Positions 43,782-53,082 of a stretch of DNA of 64,000 nt are shown here, one piece after another. Made by a program: the position numbers and the translations under genes. A model generated the notes under the pieces. That model made no database searches. It was not told the DNA's origin and worked only from the letters and a program-made list of their open reading frames with translations. The stretch is taken from assembly GCA_903844135.1 (NCBI GenBank), contig CAIMSN010000018.1, forward strand, positions 1 to 64,000. Reading direction: 5' to 3'. The stretch is from an uncultured Rhodospirillales bacterium. Lineage in GTDB: Bacteria > Pseudomonadota > Alphaproteobacteria > Acetobacterales > Acetobacteraceae. The stretch's first letter is position 1. Every line of letters starts with the position of its first letter.

Positions 43782-44279
43782 TCAGGGCCGCGTCTGGACC
43801 GGCAGCCGATGGTAGCGCCGGCTGCCCCAGACGAGCGTGTCGACGGCGTCCTCGAACAGATGCACCCCGACGATGCGGCAGAACAGTACGCTATGGGTGC
43901 CGACCTCCTGGATCAGGTCGATGGTGCAGTCGAACGCGACGGCGCCGTCCGCCAGGATCGGCGCGCCGGTGTCGCCGGTGCGCCACTGCGCGGCCGCGAA
44001 CCGCTCCTCCATCGACGCCGCGCGGCTGGCGAACAGGTTGGACAGCGGCTCGTGCACACCGCACAGCACGTTCACGCACAGCGTGCCGTTCTGCTCGAAC
44101 GCGGCGCGGGCGCTGACCGCCCGATTCATGCAGACCAGCAGGGTGGCGGGCGTGTCGGTGACACTGCAGACCGCGGACGCGGTGAAGCCGTGCCGTCCAG
44201 CGGCCCCGTCGGTGGTGATCAGGTTGACCGCCCCGGCCAGCCTGGACATCCCGTCGCGAAACAAAGCCGTGTCGATCAT
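43782..44279 (-). CDS. Flavin reductase (RutF/HpaC-like, DIM6/NTAB family)
   Basis: 165 aa from MIDTALFRDGMSRLAGAVNL; upstream codons are discarded because family members begin here. FMN-binding split-barrel features: NLITTDGAAGRHGFTASAVCSVTDTP, LLVCMNRAVSARAAFEQNG, CVNVLCGVHE and the C-terminal LVWGSRRYHRLP. Supplies reduced FMN to a monooxygenase in known cases. No rut or hpa monooxygenase gene is next to it; the neighbour is a nitroreductase, so the electron acceptor is not clear. Confidence 0.87.
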   Translation of the reverse strand: MIDTALFRDGMSRLAGAVNLITTDGAAGRHGFTASAVCSVTDTPATLLVCMNRAVSARAAFEQNGTLCVNVLCGVHEPLSNLFASRAASMEERFAAAQWRTGDTGAPILADGAVAFDCTIDLIQEVGTHSVLFCRIVGVHLFEDAVDTLVWGSRRYHRLPVQTRP

Positions 44280-44544
44280 GGCATGACCCTTGTGATGCTG
44301 CGGACCCCATATGGCACGGCCAGGAGCGCTCGCCCATGCGGGCCGGCGCCGGCGGATGCTGTCCGAAATCGGCGGGACCGTCAAAACCGCGCCGCCGGGC
44401 CGCCAGGCGCTCGCGCCGCGCTTTGCGTCGGTTGCGCGCGACGATTAACCGCCGGGCAATCTTTTGACCCTAGGTCTTGGCGTCGCCGACCGTGCGAAGC
44501 GGCCGTGCAGGGTTTCGATCTCCGGACAAGTCACAGGAACGCTC

Positions 44545-47500
44545 ATGACGTCGACACCGACACAGGACATTCTCTCCGGCATCGCGACCTTCAGCAGTAC
44601 GCAAGGCGTGATCCTGTCGCCGTTCGGGAGCGCCTCGATCTCCGACAGCAATGATTCCACCGACGTGGTGACGGCGTACGTGCTCGACGACGATATCGTC
44701 ACCGGAACGCTGGATGCCGCGGCGCTCCCCGCCGGGAGCTATGTCGCGACCTCGGACGGCTCGCTGCTGATGCTGTCGGGCACAGCCGCCACGGTGCAGG
44801 CCGATCTCCGCGCGGTGCGCTTCGATCCGGGGATACAGAACGCCGGCGTCAGCCGCTCCGCCCATCTCACGATCATCCTGACCAACACGGCGGATTCGCA
44901 GAACTTCCCGCGCGCCATCACCAGCGCGTCGGTGCAGTCCACCGGCGTCAACGTCGCCGTGATCGGCGTGCCGACCGTTTCCAACGCCAGCGATGCCGCC
45001 TCGGTCGTCCTGCTGCCCAGCGCGTCGGTGCTGGCCGCGAACCAGGACACGGTGACGGTGCAGGTCTCGATGAGCGACGACACGCTCGGCCGCTTCGAAA
45101 CCGACAGCCTGGGCGGATCGGGCGCCGTGGTCACGCGCGATCCGGACGGATCCGTGACCCTGAGCGGGAGTGCGGCGACCGTGACCGCAGGTCTGCGGGC
45201 GCTGGGCTTCGTTCCGGTCGCCGCCGCCGCCGGCACCACCGGCCATGAAACCTTCACGATCGCCAGCACCGATACGGTGAACGGAACCACCGCCACCACC
45301 AGCACCGCCCTGGACATCGCCGGATCGGCGCCGGTCGTGACCATCGCCGGCGTCGCCGCGTCGGCCAGTGCCGATGGCGGCGCCGACATCGCCGTGTTCG
45401 CCAAGCTGGTCCTCAACAACCTGTCCGGAGGGAGCCTCACGGCGACGGTCGCCACCGATCCGGCCGCGGGCGGAACGTTCGATCTCGGCGACCTGCCCTA
45501 TGGCACCGCCGACGGCGTGACCGAGACTCTCGGCGGCACCGGCGCGACACTGACCCTCGTCGGCAGCACCGCGCAGCTCCAGGCCGACCTGGCGGCGCTC
45601 CGCCTGCACACCGTCAACCCGGCGAGCGGCAGCACGGCCGCGACCGTCTCGCTGAGCGTGACCACGGCGTCGAACCAGAGCGCGAGCGTCACGGAGCAGC
45701 TCACGATCGCGTCCTCCGGCTCGGCGCCGGTGCTGGCCGGCAATGGAACGGTCGAGACCGGCGCGACCGAGGTGGCGCTCTACCCGACCGCCTCCGTCAG
45801 CGGACCGCTCACCCCGATCGACGTCACCATCACCCTGTCCGACCCGTCGGTGGCCGGCTTCGACCAGGCCGCCTTCCTGCAGGCGGAGCGGGGCAATACC
45901 GAGATCACCGCCCGGTTCAGCGCCGACGGTTCCGGGCTCGAGATCGACGGCGACGCGGCTGCGGTGACCGTGGCCCTGCGTCAGGTGCAGTTGACGCCGG
46001 CCTCGCCGGCGACGGCGATCCAGTCGCGCGAAACCGCGACGCTGTCCCTCGCCGCCGATGCCGGCACGATGACCGCCTCGACCACGATCCTGGTGGATGG
46101 GCCGGCGCTGGTGGCCGACGCCGTGTCCGGCATTCCGTCCAGCCAGGCCGCGAGCGCCGGCATCGCCTTAACCCCGTTCGCCCAGGCCGTCGTGACCGAT
46201 GCGAACGTCGGCGATCGCGTCACCGCCGTGGTGACCGCCACCGATGCCGCACAGTTCGGCGCCTCCGGCCTCGCCGGCAGCGTCACGCTGTCGGCAGATG
46301 GCCGGGTCGCGACCATCACCGGATCGGCCGCCATCGTGCAATCCGATCTGCGCGCGCTGACGCTCGTGCCGGCCATGCCCGTTTCCAACCTGCCGGGGAG
46401 CAGCACGCTCAGTGTGGCGTTGTCGAATGCGGCGGGATCCTCGCGTCTCGACGGCAACACCGTCACCGAGCAGGTGGGCGTCGCAGCACCGGCCACTTAC
46501 GGCAGCGACACCGGCGCGGACGATACCGGCCATGTGTTCTCGGTGTTCTCCGACCCCGCGCGCATCGCCAGGATCGATCTGACGGCGAACCCGAACCGTG
46601 ACATCGTCGTCTTCGGTGGGAATTCCGCGCTGGACCTGACGGCGGGACACAGCGTCGTCGTGCTGAACGGGACGAACCAGAACGGGGCGGCCGAGATCCA
46701 CAGCCTGGGCGACAATGCAATCTGGGTCGGGGCCGCACCGATCGACTACGTGGCCGGCGGCGCGAGCCGGTTCATTCTTGGCGATATGGCGGCGACCTCG
46801 TCCAGCGTGAGCGAGCACGGCGGCGCATCGACCGACAGCAATGAATTCGACGTCTGGGGAGACGTCTCCGAGACCCAGACGATCGCCACCGACGGCACAG
46901 CAAAGAATATCATCTTCGGCGGTCACGCCAATCTCGCCTTCACCGGCGGCAATGCGGTCGTGGTCCTGAACGGAAACTCACAGACCGGCGCGGCCAGCAT
47001 CCAGAGCGAGGGCGGCAACACCATCTGGGCCGGGACGTCCACCCTCGATGTCTCGGAGGGCGCGGGCGACGACACCATCCTGCTGTCGGGAGGCGCGGCG
47101 ACGACCATCCACGGATCCGGCTCCGCCGAGACTGGAACCACGCGCGTCCTGTCGCTCGGCAATAGCGGCGTCTTCACCGACGATGGCGGCGCGAAGACGG
47201 CGCTGTTGCAGCTCGCCGGTGGAACCAACGTCGTGCATGGTGGCGCAGGAAAGCAGACCATCTCCATCGCCGGGACCGGCTCGCTGCTGGTGTCCGACGA
47301 CCAGACCGCCACCGGGGCGCAGAGCATCGTGGTCGACCAGGGCTTCTCGGGCACGATGCGGTTCCTGGGTGGCGGCAACCCGGCCTCGCTGCAGCTCGGC
47401 GGCGGTGCCGCCACCGTCACGGCGGGGACCGGTACCACCATCGCAGGCGGCGCGGGCAGCGCCACCATCGATCTGTCGGCGGCCGTCGGCGCGGTCGTCG

Positions 47501-47691
47501 ATCTCGACGGGTCTCTGGTCGGCAAAATCGACATCATGGGTTTCGATCCGACCAGAGCCGGCGCGACGCTGACCCATGTCGCCAGCACGTCCGTGTCGGG
47601 CGGCAGCCTGGTGGTCGGCTTCGATGACGGCGCGCAGGCGATCTTCCATGGCTACGCCGATCCGAGCCATGCGGGGATCAGTTTCGGCTGA
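44545..47691 (+). CDS. Large repeat-containing surface protein (adhesin-like)
   Basis: 1048 aa from MTSTPTQDILSGIATFSST (AGGAA just upstream; the frame is open earlier but poorly supported). At least five repeats of about 125-130 aa share an S/T-G-x-A-A-x-V-x-x-x-L-R-x-L motif at about residues 78, 207, 340, 469 and 592, resembling cadherin- or Ig-like modules. From about 670 a Gly/Asn-rich beta-roll region follows with two ~100-aa related blocks (VFGGNSALDLTAGHSVVVLNG; IFGGHANLAFTGGNAVVVLNG). No N-terminal signal, almost no Cys or Trp-rich core, acidic: the profile of a type I-secreted adhesin. No ABC/HlyD secretion genes are adjacent. Confidence 0.75.
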   Translation: MTSTPTQDILSGIATFSSTQGVILSPFGSASISDSNDSTDVVTAYVLDDDIVTGTLDAAALPAGSYVATSDGSLLMLSGTAATVQADLRAVRFDPGIQNAGVSRSAHLTIILTNTADSQNFPRAITSASVQSTGVNVAVIGVPTVSNASDAASVVLLPSASVLAANQDTVTVQVSMSDDTLGRFETDSLGGSGAVVTRDPDGSVTLSGSAATVTAGLRALGFVPVAAAAGTTGHETFTIASTDTVNGTTATTSTALDIAGSAPVVTIAGVAASASADGGADIAVFAKLVLNNLSGGSLTATVATDPAAGGTFDLGDLPYGTADGVTETLGGTGATLTLVGSTAQLQADLAALRLHTVNPASGSTAATVSLSVTTASNQSASVTEQLTIASSGSAPVLAGNGTVETGATEVALYPTASVSGPLTPIDVTITLSDPSVAGFDQAAFLQAERGNTEITARFSADGSGLEIDGDAAAVTVALRQVQLTPASPATAIQSRETATLSLAADAGTMTASTTILVDGPALVADAVSGIPSSQAASAGIALTPFAQAVVTDANVGDRVTAVVTATDAAQFGASGLAGSVTLSADGRVATITGSAAIVQSDLRALTLVPAMPVSNLPGSSTLSVALSNAAGSSRLDGNTVTEQVGVAAPATYGSDTGADDTGHVFSVFSDPARIARIDLTANPNRDIVVFGGNSALDLTAGHSVVVLNGTNQNGAAEIHSLGDNAIWVGAAPIDYVAGGASRFILGDMAATSSSVSEHGGASTDSNEFDVWGDVSETQTIATDGTAKNIIFGGHANLAFTGGNAVVVLNGNSQTGAASIQSEGGNTIWAGTSTLDVSEGAGDDTILLSGGAATTIHGSGSAETGTTRVLSLGNSGVFTDDGGAKTALLQLAGGTNVVHGGAGKQTISIAGTGSLLVSDDQTATGAQSIVVDQGFSGTMRFLGGGNPASLQLGGGAATVTAGTGTTIAGGAGSATIDLSAAVGAVVDLDGSLVGKIDIMGFDPTRAGATLTHVASTSVSGGSLVVGFDDGAQAIFHGYADPSHAGISFG

Positions 47692-47692
47692 G

Positions 47693-47742
47693 CGTCACTG
47701 ACGTTCGTCACTGACGTTCGTCACTGACTTGCGTCACTGCGG
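47693..47742 (+). repeat. 13-bp tandem repeats just after the adhesin stop
   Basis: Unit CGTCACTGACGTT at 47693-47705 and 47706-47718, then diverged CGTCACTGACTTG (47719-47731) and a partial CGTCACTGCGG (47732-47742). It lies in the 157-bp gap before the aldehyde dehydrogenase gene. Confidence 0.85.
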
Positions 47743-47848
47743 ACCGGCCACGCCCTGGCCGGGTCTGCCGGTTCGCGGCGTTGCCGAGACCGGGCGGACC
47801 GGTTCATGCTCGTCTTGCGCAACGCCGCCGACGGGACGATCGAGCCGC

Positions 47849-49279
47849 ATGACCCACGCACTGCAGTTCTTCATCGATGGCCAATGGGTGTCGCCGGCGA
47901 CCAACCGCACCCTGGAGGTGATCGACCCGGCGACCGAACAGCCCTTCGCCGAGATCTCGCTCGGCAGCGCGGAGGATGTGGACCGCGCGGTGATCGCCGC
48001 GCGCGCCGCCTTCGAGACCTTCTCGCTGAGCACGCGCGACGAGAGGCTGGCGCTGCTGCGGCGCATCCTGGCCTGCTACGACGACCGGCTGGAGGATCTG
48101 GCGCAGGCGATCTCGCGCGAGATGGGCGCGCCGATCGGCTTCGCCCGCGACAGCCAGGCCTGGATCGGCGCCGCCCATCTGCGGCAGACCATCGCAGCTT
48201 TGGACGCGTTCGCGTTCGACCGGCACGAGGGCACCATGCTCGTCACCCACGAGCCGGTCGGTGTGGTCGGGCTGATCACGCCCTGGAACTGGCCGATGAA
48301 CCAGATCGTCTGCAAGGTCGCGCCGGCGATCGCGGCCGGTTGCTGCTGCATCCTCAAGCCGAGCGAGATCGCGCCGCTCAGCGGCACGCTGTTCGCCGAG
48401 ATCATGCAGACTGCCGGCACGCCGCCGGGCGTGTTCAACCTGATCCAGGGCGACGGGCCGGGGGTCGGCGAGGCGCTGGCGACGCATCCCGGGCTGGAGG
48501 CGATCTCGTTTACCGGCTCGACGCGCGCCGGCATCCGCGTGGCCGAGCTGGCCGCCGCGACGGTCAAGCGGGTGCTGCAGGAGCTCGGCGGCAAGTCGCC
48601 GAACCTCGTGCTGCCTGATGCCGACCTGGAGCAGGCGATCCCGGCCAGCATCCATGCCTGCATGGGCAATAGCGGCCAGTCCTGCGACGCGCCGACACGG
48701 CTGCTGGTGCCGCGCGGACGCCAGGGCGAGATCGTCGCGATCGCGCAGCGCGTCGTCGCCGGCTTCGTCACCGGGGCGCCGGCCGCGCCGGGCACCACGC
48801 ATGGTCCGGTGGTCAGCCAGGTGCAGTTCGACAGGATCCAGCGCCTGATCGCCACCGGCATCGCCGAGGGCGCCACGCTGGCGGCCGGCGGCCTGGGCCG
48901 ACCGGACCGGCTCTCCCGGGGCTACTACGTGCGCCCGACCCTGTTCGCCGACGTCACGCCATCGATGACGCTCGCGCGCGAGGAGATCTTCGGGCCGGTG
49001 CTGTCGATCATGCCCTACGACGACGTCGAGCAGGCGATCGCGATCGCCAACGACACCCCGTATGGCCTGGCCGCATACGTGCAGTCCGGCGATCTGGCGG
49101 CGGCGCGCGCCGTGGCGCGACGGCTGCGCGCCGGCAACGTGCTGATCAACCATCCGGCCTGGAACCCGTCGGCGCCCTTCGGCGGATACAAGCAGTCCGG
49201 CAACGGGCGGGAGTACGGGCAGTACGGTCTCGCCGATTTCCTGGAGATCAAGGCCGTTCTGGGCTACGGCGTCGCATGA
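47849..49279 (+). CDS. Aldehyde dehydrogenase
   Basis: 476 aa from MTHALQFFIDGQWVSPATN; the frame upstream runs through the repeat region and is not used. NAD(P)+-dependent oxidation of an aldehyde to its acid. Visible: GVVGLITPWNWPMNQIVCKV, KPSEIAPLSG, FTGSTRAGIRVAEL, Glu in LQELGGKSPN, catalytic Cys in GNSGQSCDAPTR (about residue 278) and EEIFGPVLS. It overlaps the FAD oxidase gene by 4 nt. That arrangement resembles puuC-puuB, in which the aldehyde made by the amine oxidase is oxidised. Substrate by inference: an aminoaldehyde such as from putrescine. Confidence 0.92.
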   Translation: MTHALQFFIDGQWVSPATNRTLEVIDPATEQPFAEISLGSAEDVDRAVIAARAAFETFSLSTRDERLALLRRILACYDDRLEDLAQAISREMGAPIGFARDSQAWIGAAHLRQTIAALDAFAFDRHEGTMLVTHEPVGVVGLITPWNWPMNQIVCKVAPAIAAGCCCILKPSEIAPLSGTLFAEIMQTAGTPPGVFNLIQGDGPGVGEALATHPGLEAISFTGSTRAGIRVAELAAATVKRVLQELGGKSPNLVLPDADLEQAIPASIHACMGNSGQSCDAPTRLLVPRGRQGEIVAIAQRVVAGFVTGAPAAPGTTHGPVVSQVQFDRIQRLIATGIAEGATLAAGGLGRPDRLSRGYYVRPTLFADVTPSMTLAREEIFGPVLSIMPYDDVEQAIAIANDTPYGLAAYVQSGDLAAARAVARRLRAGNVLINHPAWNPSAPFGGYKQSGNGREYGQYGLADFLEIKAVLGYGVA

Positions 49280-50550
49280 GCCTGGTTGGCTGTGTGTATG
49301 GGGACTCCGCGCCGCCTTTCCGCGGCGGCGCCCGCCAGAGCGGCCGGGAGACGACCGAAATCGCGGTGATCGGCGCCGGTCTGACCGGCCTGTCGGCAGC
49401 GCTGCATCTGGCCGAGCGCGGTCGCGGCGTGATGGTGCTGGACCGGCACGCGCCGGGGTGGGGTGCCTCCGGGCGCAATGGCGGCCAGGTCAATCCCGGG
49501 CTGAAGCCGGATCCGGACGCGGTGGCGCGACAGGTCGGCGGCGCGCGCGGCGCGGCGCTGGTGCGCGCCGCCTGGCAGGCGCCCGACCTGGTGTTCGACA
49601 TCATCGCCCGCCATGGGATCGCCTGCGACGCCGTCCGCGGCGGTACGCTGCGGGTTGCCCGCGCGGCGCGGGACATGGAAGCGCTGCGACGCCTCACCGG
49701 GCAATGCCACGCGCATGGCATCGAGTCCGCCGGGCTGCTGGACCGTGACATCACCGCGTCGCGCGTCGGCAGCGACCGGTATCGCGGTGCGCTGTTCGAC
49801 CGGCGCGGCGGACAGTTGAATCCGCTGGCCTATGCGCGCGGCCTGGCACACGCCGCGATCGAGGCCGGCGCGCGGATCATGATCGACAGCCCGGCGCTGA
49901 GCCTGACGCGCACCGTCGCAGGCTGGCGCATCGGCACGCCGGACGGCACGGTCGAGGCCGGCCAGGTGCTGCTGGCCAGCAACGGCTACAGCGACGCGCT
50001 GCTGCCCGCGCTGCCGCGCAGCATCGTGCCGGTCTATAGCGCGATCGTCGCCACGGCGCCCCTGCCGGACCCGATCCGTGCCAGCATCCTGGCGGGGCGC
50101 GAGTCGGTGTACGAACTCGGCCGCATCACCACCTACTACCGGATCGATGCCGGCGGACGGCTGCTGATCGGCGGCCGCTCGCGCTCGCGCGACCTCTCCG
50201 GCCCGGACTCGTTCCGCTTCCTGCAGAACCATGCACGGCGCCTCTGGCCGCAGGTCGCAAGCTGGCGCTGGACGCATGGCTGGAACGGCCAACTGGCCAT
50301 GACCGTGGACCATCTGCCGCATCTGCACGATCCCGCGCCCGGCCTGTTCGCGTGCCTGGGCTATAATGGCCGCGGCGTGGCGATGGCGACGCTGCTGGGG
50401 CGCGAGATGGCGCGCTGGATCGACGGTGCCTCGGAACACGAGCTGCCGATCCCCGCCACACCGATCCGGCCGATGAAGCTGCACCGCTTCTGGAAACTCG
50501 GCGTCGCCTGGCACGTCGCCTCCGGCCGGGCACTGGATCTGATTTCCTGA
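49276..50550 (+). CDS. FAD-dependent amine oxidoreductase (DAO family, PuuB-like)
   Basis: 424 aa, ATG overlapping the previous stop (ATGA). FAD-binding IAVIGAGLTGLSAALHLAERG (about 29-49), then ASGRNGGQVNPGLKPDPD and GGQLNPLAYARGLAHAA. The C-terminal part has THGWNGQLAMTVDHLPHLHD and FACLGYNGRGVAMATLLGRE. The set is close to gamma-glutamylputrescine oxidase and related amine/amino acid oxidases. Next to an aldehyde dehydrogenase and polyamine-type transporters it likely oxidises a (gamma-glutamyl)polyamine. No puuA ligase is seen in the window. Confidence 0.88.
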   Translation: MSLVGCVYGDSAPPFRGGARQSGRETTEIAVIGAGLTGLSAALHLAERGRGVMVLDRHAPGWGASGRNGGQVNPGLKPDPDAVARQVGGARGAALVRAAWQAPDLVFDIIARHGIACDAVRGGTLRVARAARDMEALRRLTGQCHAHGIESAGLLDRDITASRVGSDRYRGALFDRRGGQLNPLAYARGLAHAAIEAGARIMIDSPALSLTRTVAGWRIGTPDGTVEAGQVLLASNGYSDALLPALPRSIVPVYSAIVATAPLPDPIRASILAGRESVYELGRITTYYRIDAGGRLLIGGRSRSRDLSGPDSFRFLQNHARRLWPQVASWRWTHGWNGQLAMTVDHLPHLHDPAPGLFACLGYNGRGVAMATLLGREMARWIDGASEHELPIPATPIRPMKLHRFWKLGVAWHVASGRALDLIS

Positions 50551-50564
50551 GATCCCTCCGAAAC

Positions 50565-50586
50565 CGCCGGGACGGGTTTTCCGGCG
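50565..50586. terminator. Hairpin between convergent FAD oxidase and TonB receptor genes
   Basis: Arms CGCCGG (50565-50570) and CCGGCG (50581-50586) around a 10-nt loop that includes GGTTTT. It fills most of the 36-bp gap between two stops, so it may serve both strands. Weak stem. Confidence 0.35.
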
Positions 50587-53028
50587 TCAGTCGCGGTAGG
50601 TGAGCATCATGCCGACATACCGCGGCGTCAGCGTGGTGTCGTAATAGAGCGGCGAGCCGATCGTCTCGTGCTCCTGGGTGAGACGCGGAGTCGCATTCAG
50701 CAGATTGTTGACGAACACCGACAGGTTGAACGCCCTCCTGAAGATCAAGCCGGCGCGCAGCGAGATGAAGTTGGTGGCATCGGTGCGGACATAGCCGGGA
50801 TCGTAGGTCGCGGTCAGCGCGTCGCGTAGCGGCGTGGTGCCGGAGGGTGCGCCGACATACTGGTAGTCGGCCCGGATATAGGGCTGCGCTCCGAGAACGG
50901 TGAAGCGGCCGCGCGGGGCGGTGTATTGCGCGCCGATGCTGAACTTCCAGGCCGGATCGCCGATGCTGTCGCCGTCGCGGGCGATCAGTCCGCTGCCGGC
51001 CGCGGTGCCGGCATTGCTGTCGGTGGTGTAGTGCGCGTCGGTGAAGCCGAACGCGGTGTCGATCGTCACGCCAGGCGCCGGACGCAGCAGCGCCTGCGCA
51101 TCGAAACCGCGGCTGACTGCCTTGCCGAGATTGGTGGTGTAACGGATGCCGCAGGTCGGCAGCAGCACGCTCTGCTGGATATTGTCCCAGTCGATCGTGT
51201 AGGCGCTGAGGCCGAGCTCGACGCGATCGTCGAACAAGCGGTTTTTGGAGCCGATCTCCCAGCTCTTGACGGTGTCGGAACCATACTGGTCGGGGGCGGA
51301 GGCGATGCCGAAATCGGCGAGATCGGTGGCGCAGGCCTCGACCGGCACCGGCGGGCTGGCGCCGCCGACGCGATAGCCCTTTGCCCAGGTGACGTAGACG
51401 AGGTCGCGCGGAGTCACCTGCCAGGACAGGGTGAATTTCGGCGTGACCGGGTCTTCCGCCTTGCCGCCGGAGCCGCCGGTGGTACCGCCATTCTGCGAAC
51501 CGGCGGCGAAATTGTCGAAGCTGAAATCGGTGTGCGCGTAGCGCAGGCCGGCCTCGAACTTGAGCCCGTCGACGATCCGGTAGGTGCCGTCGGCGAACAC
51601 CGCCTCCTGTTCGTCGACCGCATGGGTCTGGTTGATGTAGCTGTCCTTCCCGTACAGCGGCGCGCCGAAGAAATCGGAGATGGTGTCGCCGAACACCGGC
51701 AGGAACAGCGTGTTGGCGACCGGATCCTCGATCTGTTCCGAGCTGAGCTGCTCGTTGTGCTGGTAGAACACGCCGGCGGTCCAGACGAACCTGGCGCCGG
51801 GATCGTTAGACTGGATACGCACTTCCTGGGTGACGTTGCGCTGCCGGTTGGTGATGCGCGACGGCGAGATGTAGGAGGGCAGCGCAGGGTTGATTCCGGT
51901 CGGTAGCAGCAGCGGGTAGTAGGGAGAGCTGTCGTCGAGATAGGTGTTGTAAAACGAAAGGTTATAGATCGTGCCGTTGTATCCGGTCAGGTTGTCGCGA
52001 TGCAGGTACGAGGTGTTGGAGATGATGTCGACCGGTCCGAGCGCATATTTCATGTTCAGGGACGGCAGATAGAACCGGTCATTGTCCTTGACGTATTCCG
52101 GAGAGTTGGTTCGGAACCGCCCGGCGGACGGATCGGACAGGCCCTCGAAATAGGCGTCGGTGTCGCCCTTCAGACGGCTCTGGACCATGATCGCCGGGGT
52201 GATCAGCAGCCCGTCGACCGGCGCGATCGCCAGGGCGCCGCGATAGACGTTGATGTTGGTGGTGTTGGTGTTGCGGTCGAGGATGTTGCCGGTCTGGATG
52301 TCGAGATGGTCCAGGGTGCCGCCGTCGGTCTCGTGGCTGACGCTGACGCGGAATCCGAGCCGGTCCTTGATCAGCGGGCCGCCGAGCGCGAAGCCGGCAT
52401 CGTAGCTGGGCGAGCCGTCGGCGGAGGCGGAGATCGAGCTGCGGCCATAGGCGCTGTAGTTGTCCAGGCCGGGCTGCGGGGTGATGTAGCGCACCGTGCC
52501 GCCCTCCGACCCGGCACCGAACAGAGTGCCCTGCGGCCCGCGCAGCACCTCGACGCGATCCAGATCGAACAGTTCCGGTACGCTGTTCTCGGCGTTGAAG
52601 CCGAGATTGCGCACCTGCACCGGGGTGTCGTCGATGTAGATGCCGGTGGTGCCGGCGCCGGCCTCGGAGCTGATGCCGCGGATCGAGATGTTATTGGTGG
52701 TCGGATCGAACGAGACCCCCGGGGTGAAGCGCACCACATCCTCGATGGTGCGGGCGCCCTTCAGATCCAGGGTTTGCTGCGTGTAGGCGCTCACGCTGAG
52801 CGGAACCCGGCTGATGCTGCTGGCGCGCCGGGTCGCGGTGACGGTGATTTCCTCCGATCGCGCCGGCGGAGCGGCGCCATCGGCGGATCTGGCGGCTGCG
52901 GTCGGGATCGCAGACTGGCCCGGAGTCGGAGTCTGAGTTTGGGCCTGCGCTTGGGCCGCCGCGAACCGGGGCAGGAACAGGATCGTCAGTGCGCCGGCGA
53001 GGCAGGCGCGTTTCTGGGTCGTGCTCAT
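50587..53028 (-). CDS. TonB-dependent outer-membrane receptor
   Basis: 813 aa. Signal peptide MSTTQKRACLAGALTILFLP with cleavage near AAAQ (about 24-28), then a short Gln/Pro-rich stretch and a TonB box-like EEITVTATRR (about 58-67). Plug domain: TIEDVVRFTPGVSFDPTT, ISIRGISSEAGAGTTGIYIDD and VEVLRGPQGTLFGAGSEGGT. The rest is a 22-strand barrel ending in aromatic LTPRYVGMMLTYRD. Belongs to the general siderophore/substrate receptor class. It is followed on the same strand by nothing and preceded by potA, so polyamine or another amine is a candidate ligand, but iron chelates cannot be excluded. Confidence 0.93.
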   Translation of the reverse strand: MSTTQKRACLAGALTILFLPRFAAAQAQAQTQTPTPGQSAIPTAAARSADGAAPPARSEEITVTATRRASSISRVPLSVSAYTQQTLDLKGARTIEDVVRFTPGVSFDPTTNNISIRGISSEAGAGTTGIYIDDTPVQVRNLGFNAENSVPELFDLDRVEVLRGPQGTLFGAGSEGGTVRYITPQPGLDNYSAYGRSSISASADGSPSYDAGFALGGPLIKDRLGFRVSVSHETDGGTLDHLDIQTGNILDRNTNTTNINVYRGALAIAPVDGLLITPAIMVQSRLKGDTDAYFEGLSDPSAGRFRTNSPEYVKDNDRFYLPSLNMKYALGPVDIISNTSYLHRDNLTGYNGTIYNLSFYNTYLDDSSPYYPLLLPTGINPALPSYISPSRITNRQRNVTQEVRIQSNDPGARFVWTAGVFYQHNEQLSSEQIEDPVANTLFLPVFGDTISDFFGAPLYGKDSYINQTHAVDEQEAVFADGTYRIVDGLKFEAGLRYAHTDFSFDNFAAGSQNGGTTGGSGGKAEDPVTPKFTLSWQVTPRDLVYVTWAKGYRVGGASPPVPVEACATDLADFGIASAPDQYGSDTVKSWEIGSKNRLFDDRVELGLSAYTIDWDNIQQSVLLPTCGIRYTTNLGKAVSRGFDAQALLRPAPGVTIDTAFGFTDAHYTTDSNAGTAAGSGLIARDGDSIGDPAWKFSIGAQYTAPRGRFTVLGAQPYIRADYQYVGAPSGTTPLRDALTATYDPGYVRTDATNFISLRAGLIFRRAFNLSVFVNNLLNATPRLTQEHETIGSPLYYDTTLTPRYVGMMLTYRD

Positions 53029-53082
53029 CGTGGCCTCGGACTCTTCAAGCCAGTTCGGGATGGTGACGGGCGGGACACACGC

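Noticed and set aside
43782-44279. Assignment of the flavin reductase and nitroreductase as rutF and rutE
   Set aside because: No other rut gene is nearby, and the nitroreductase does not look like the RutE subgroup.
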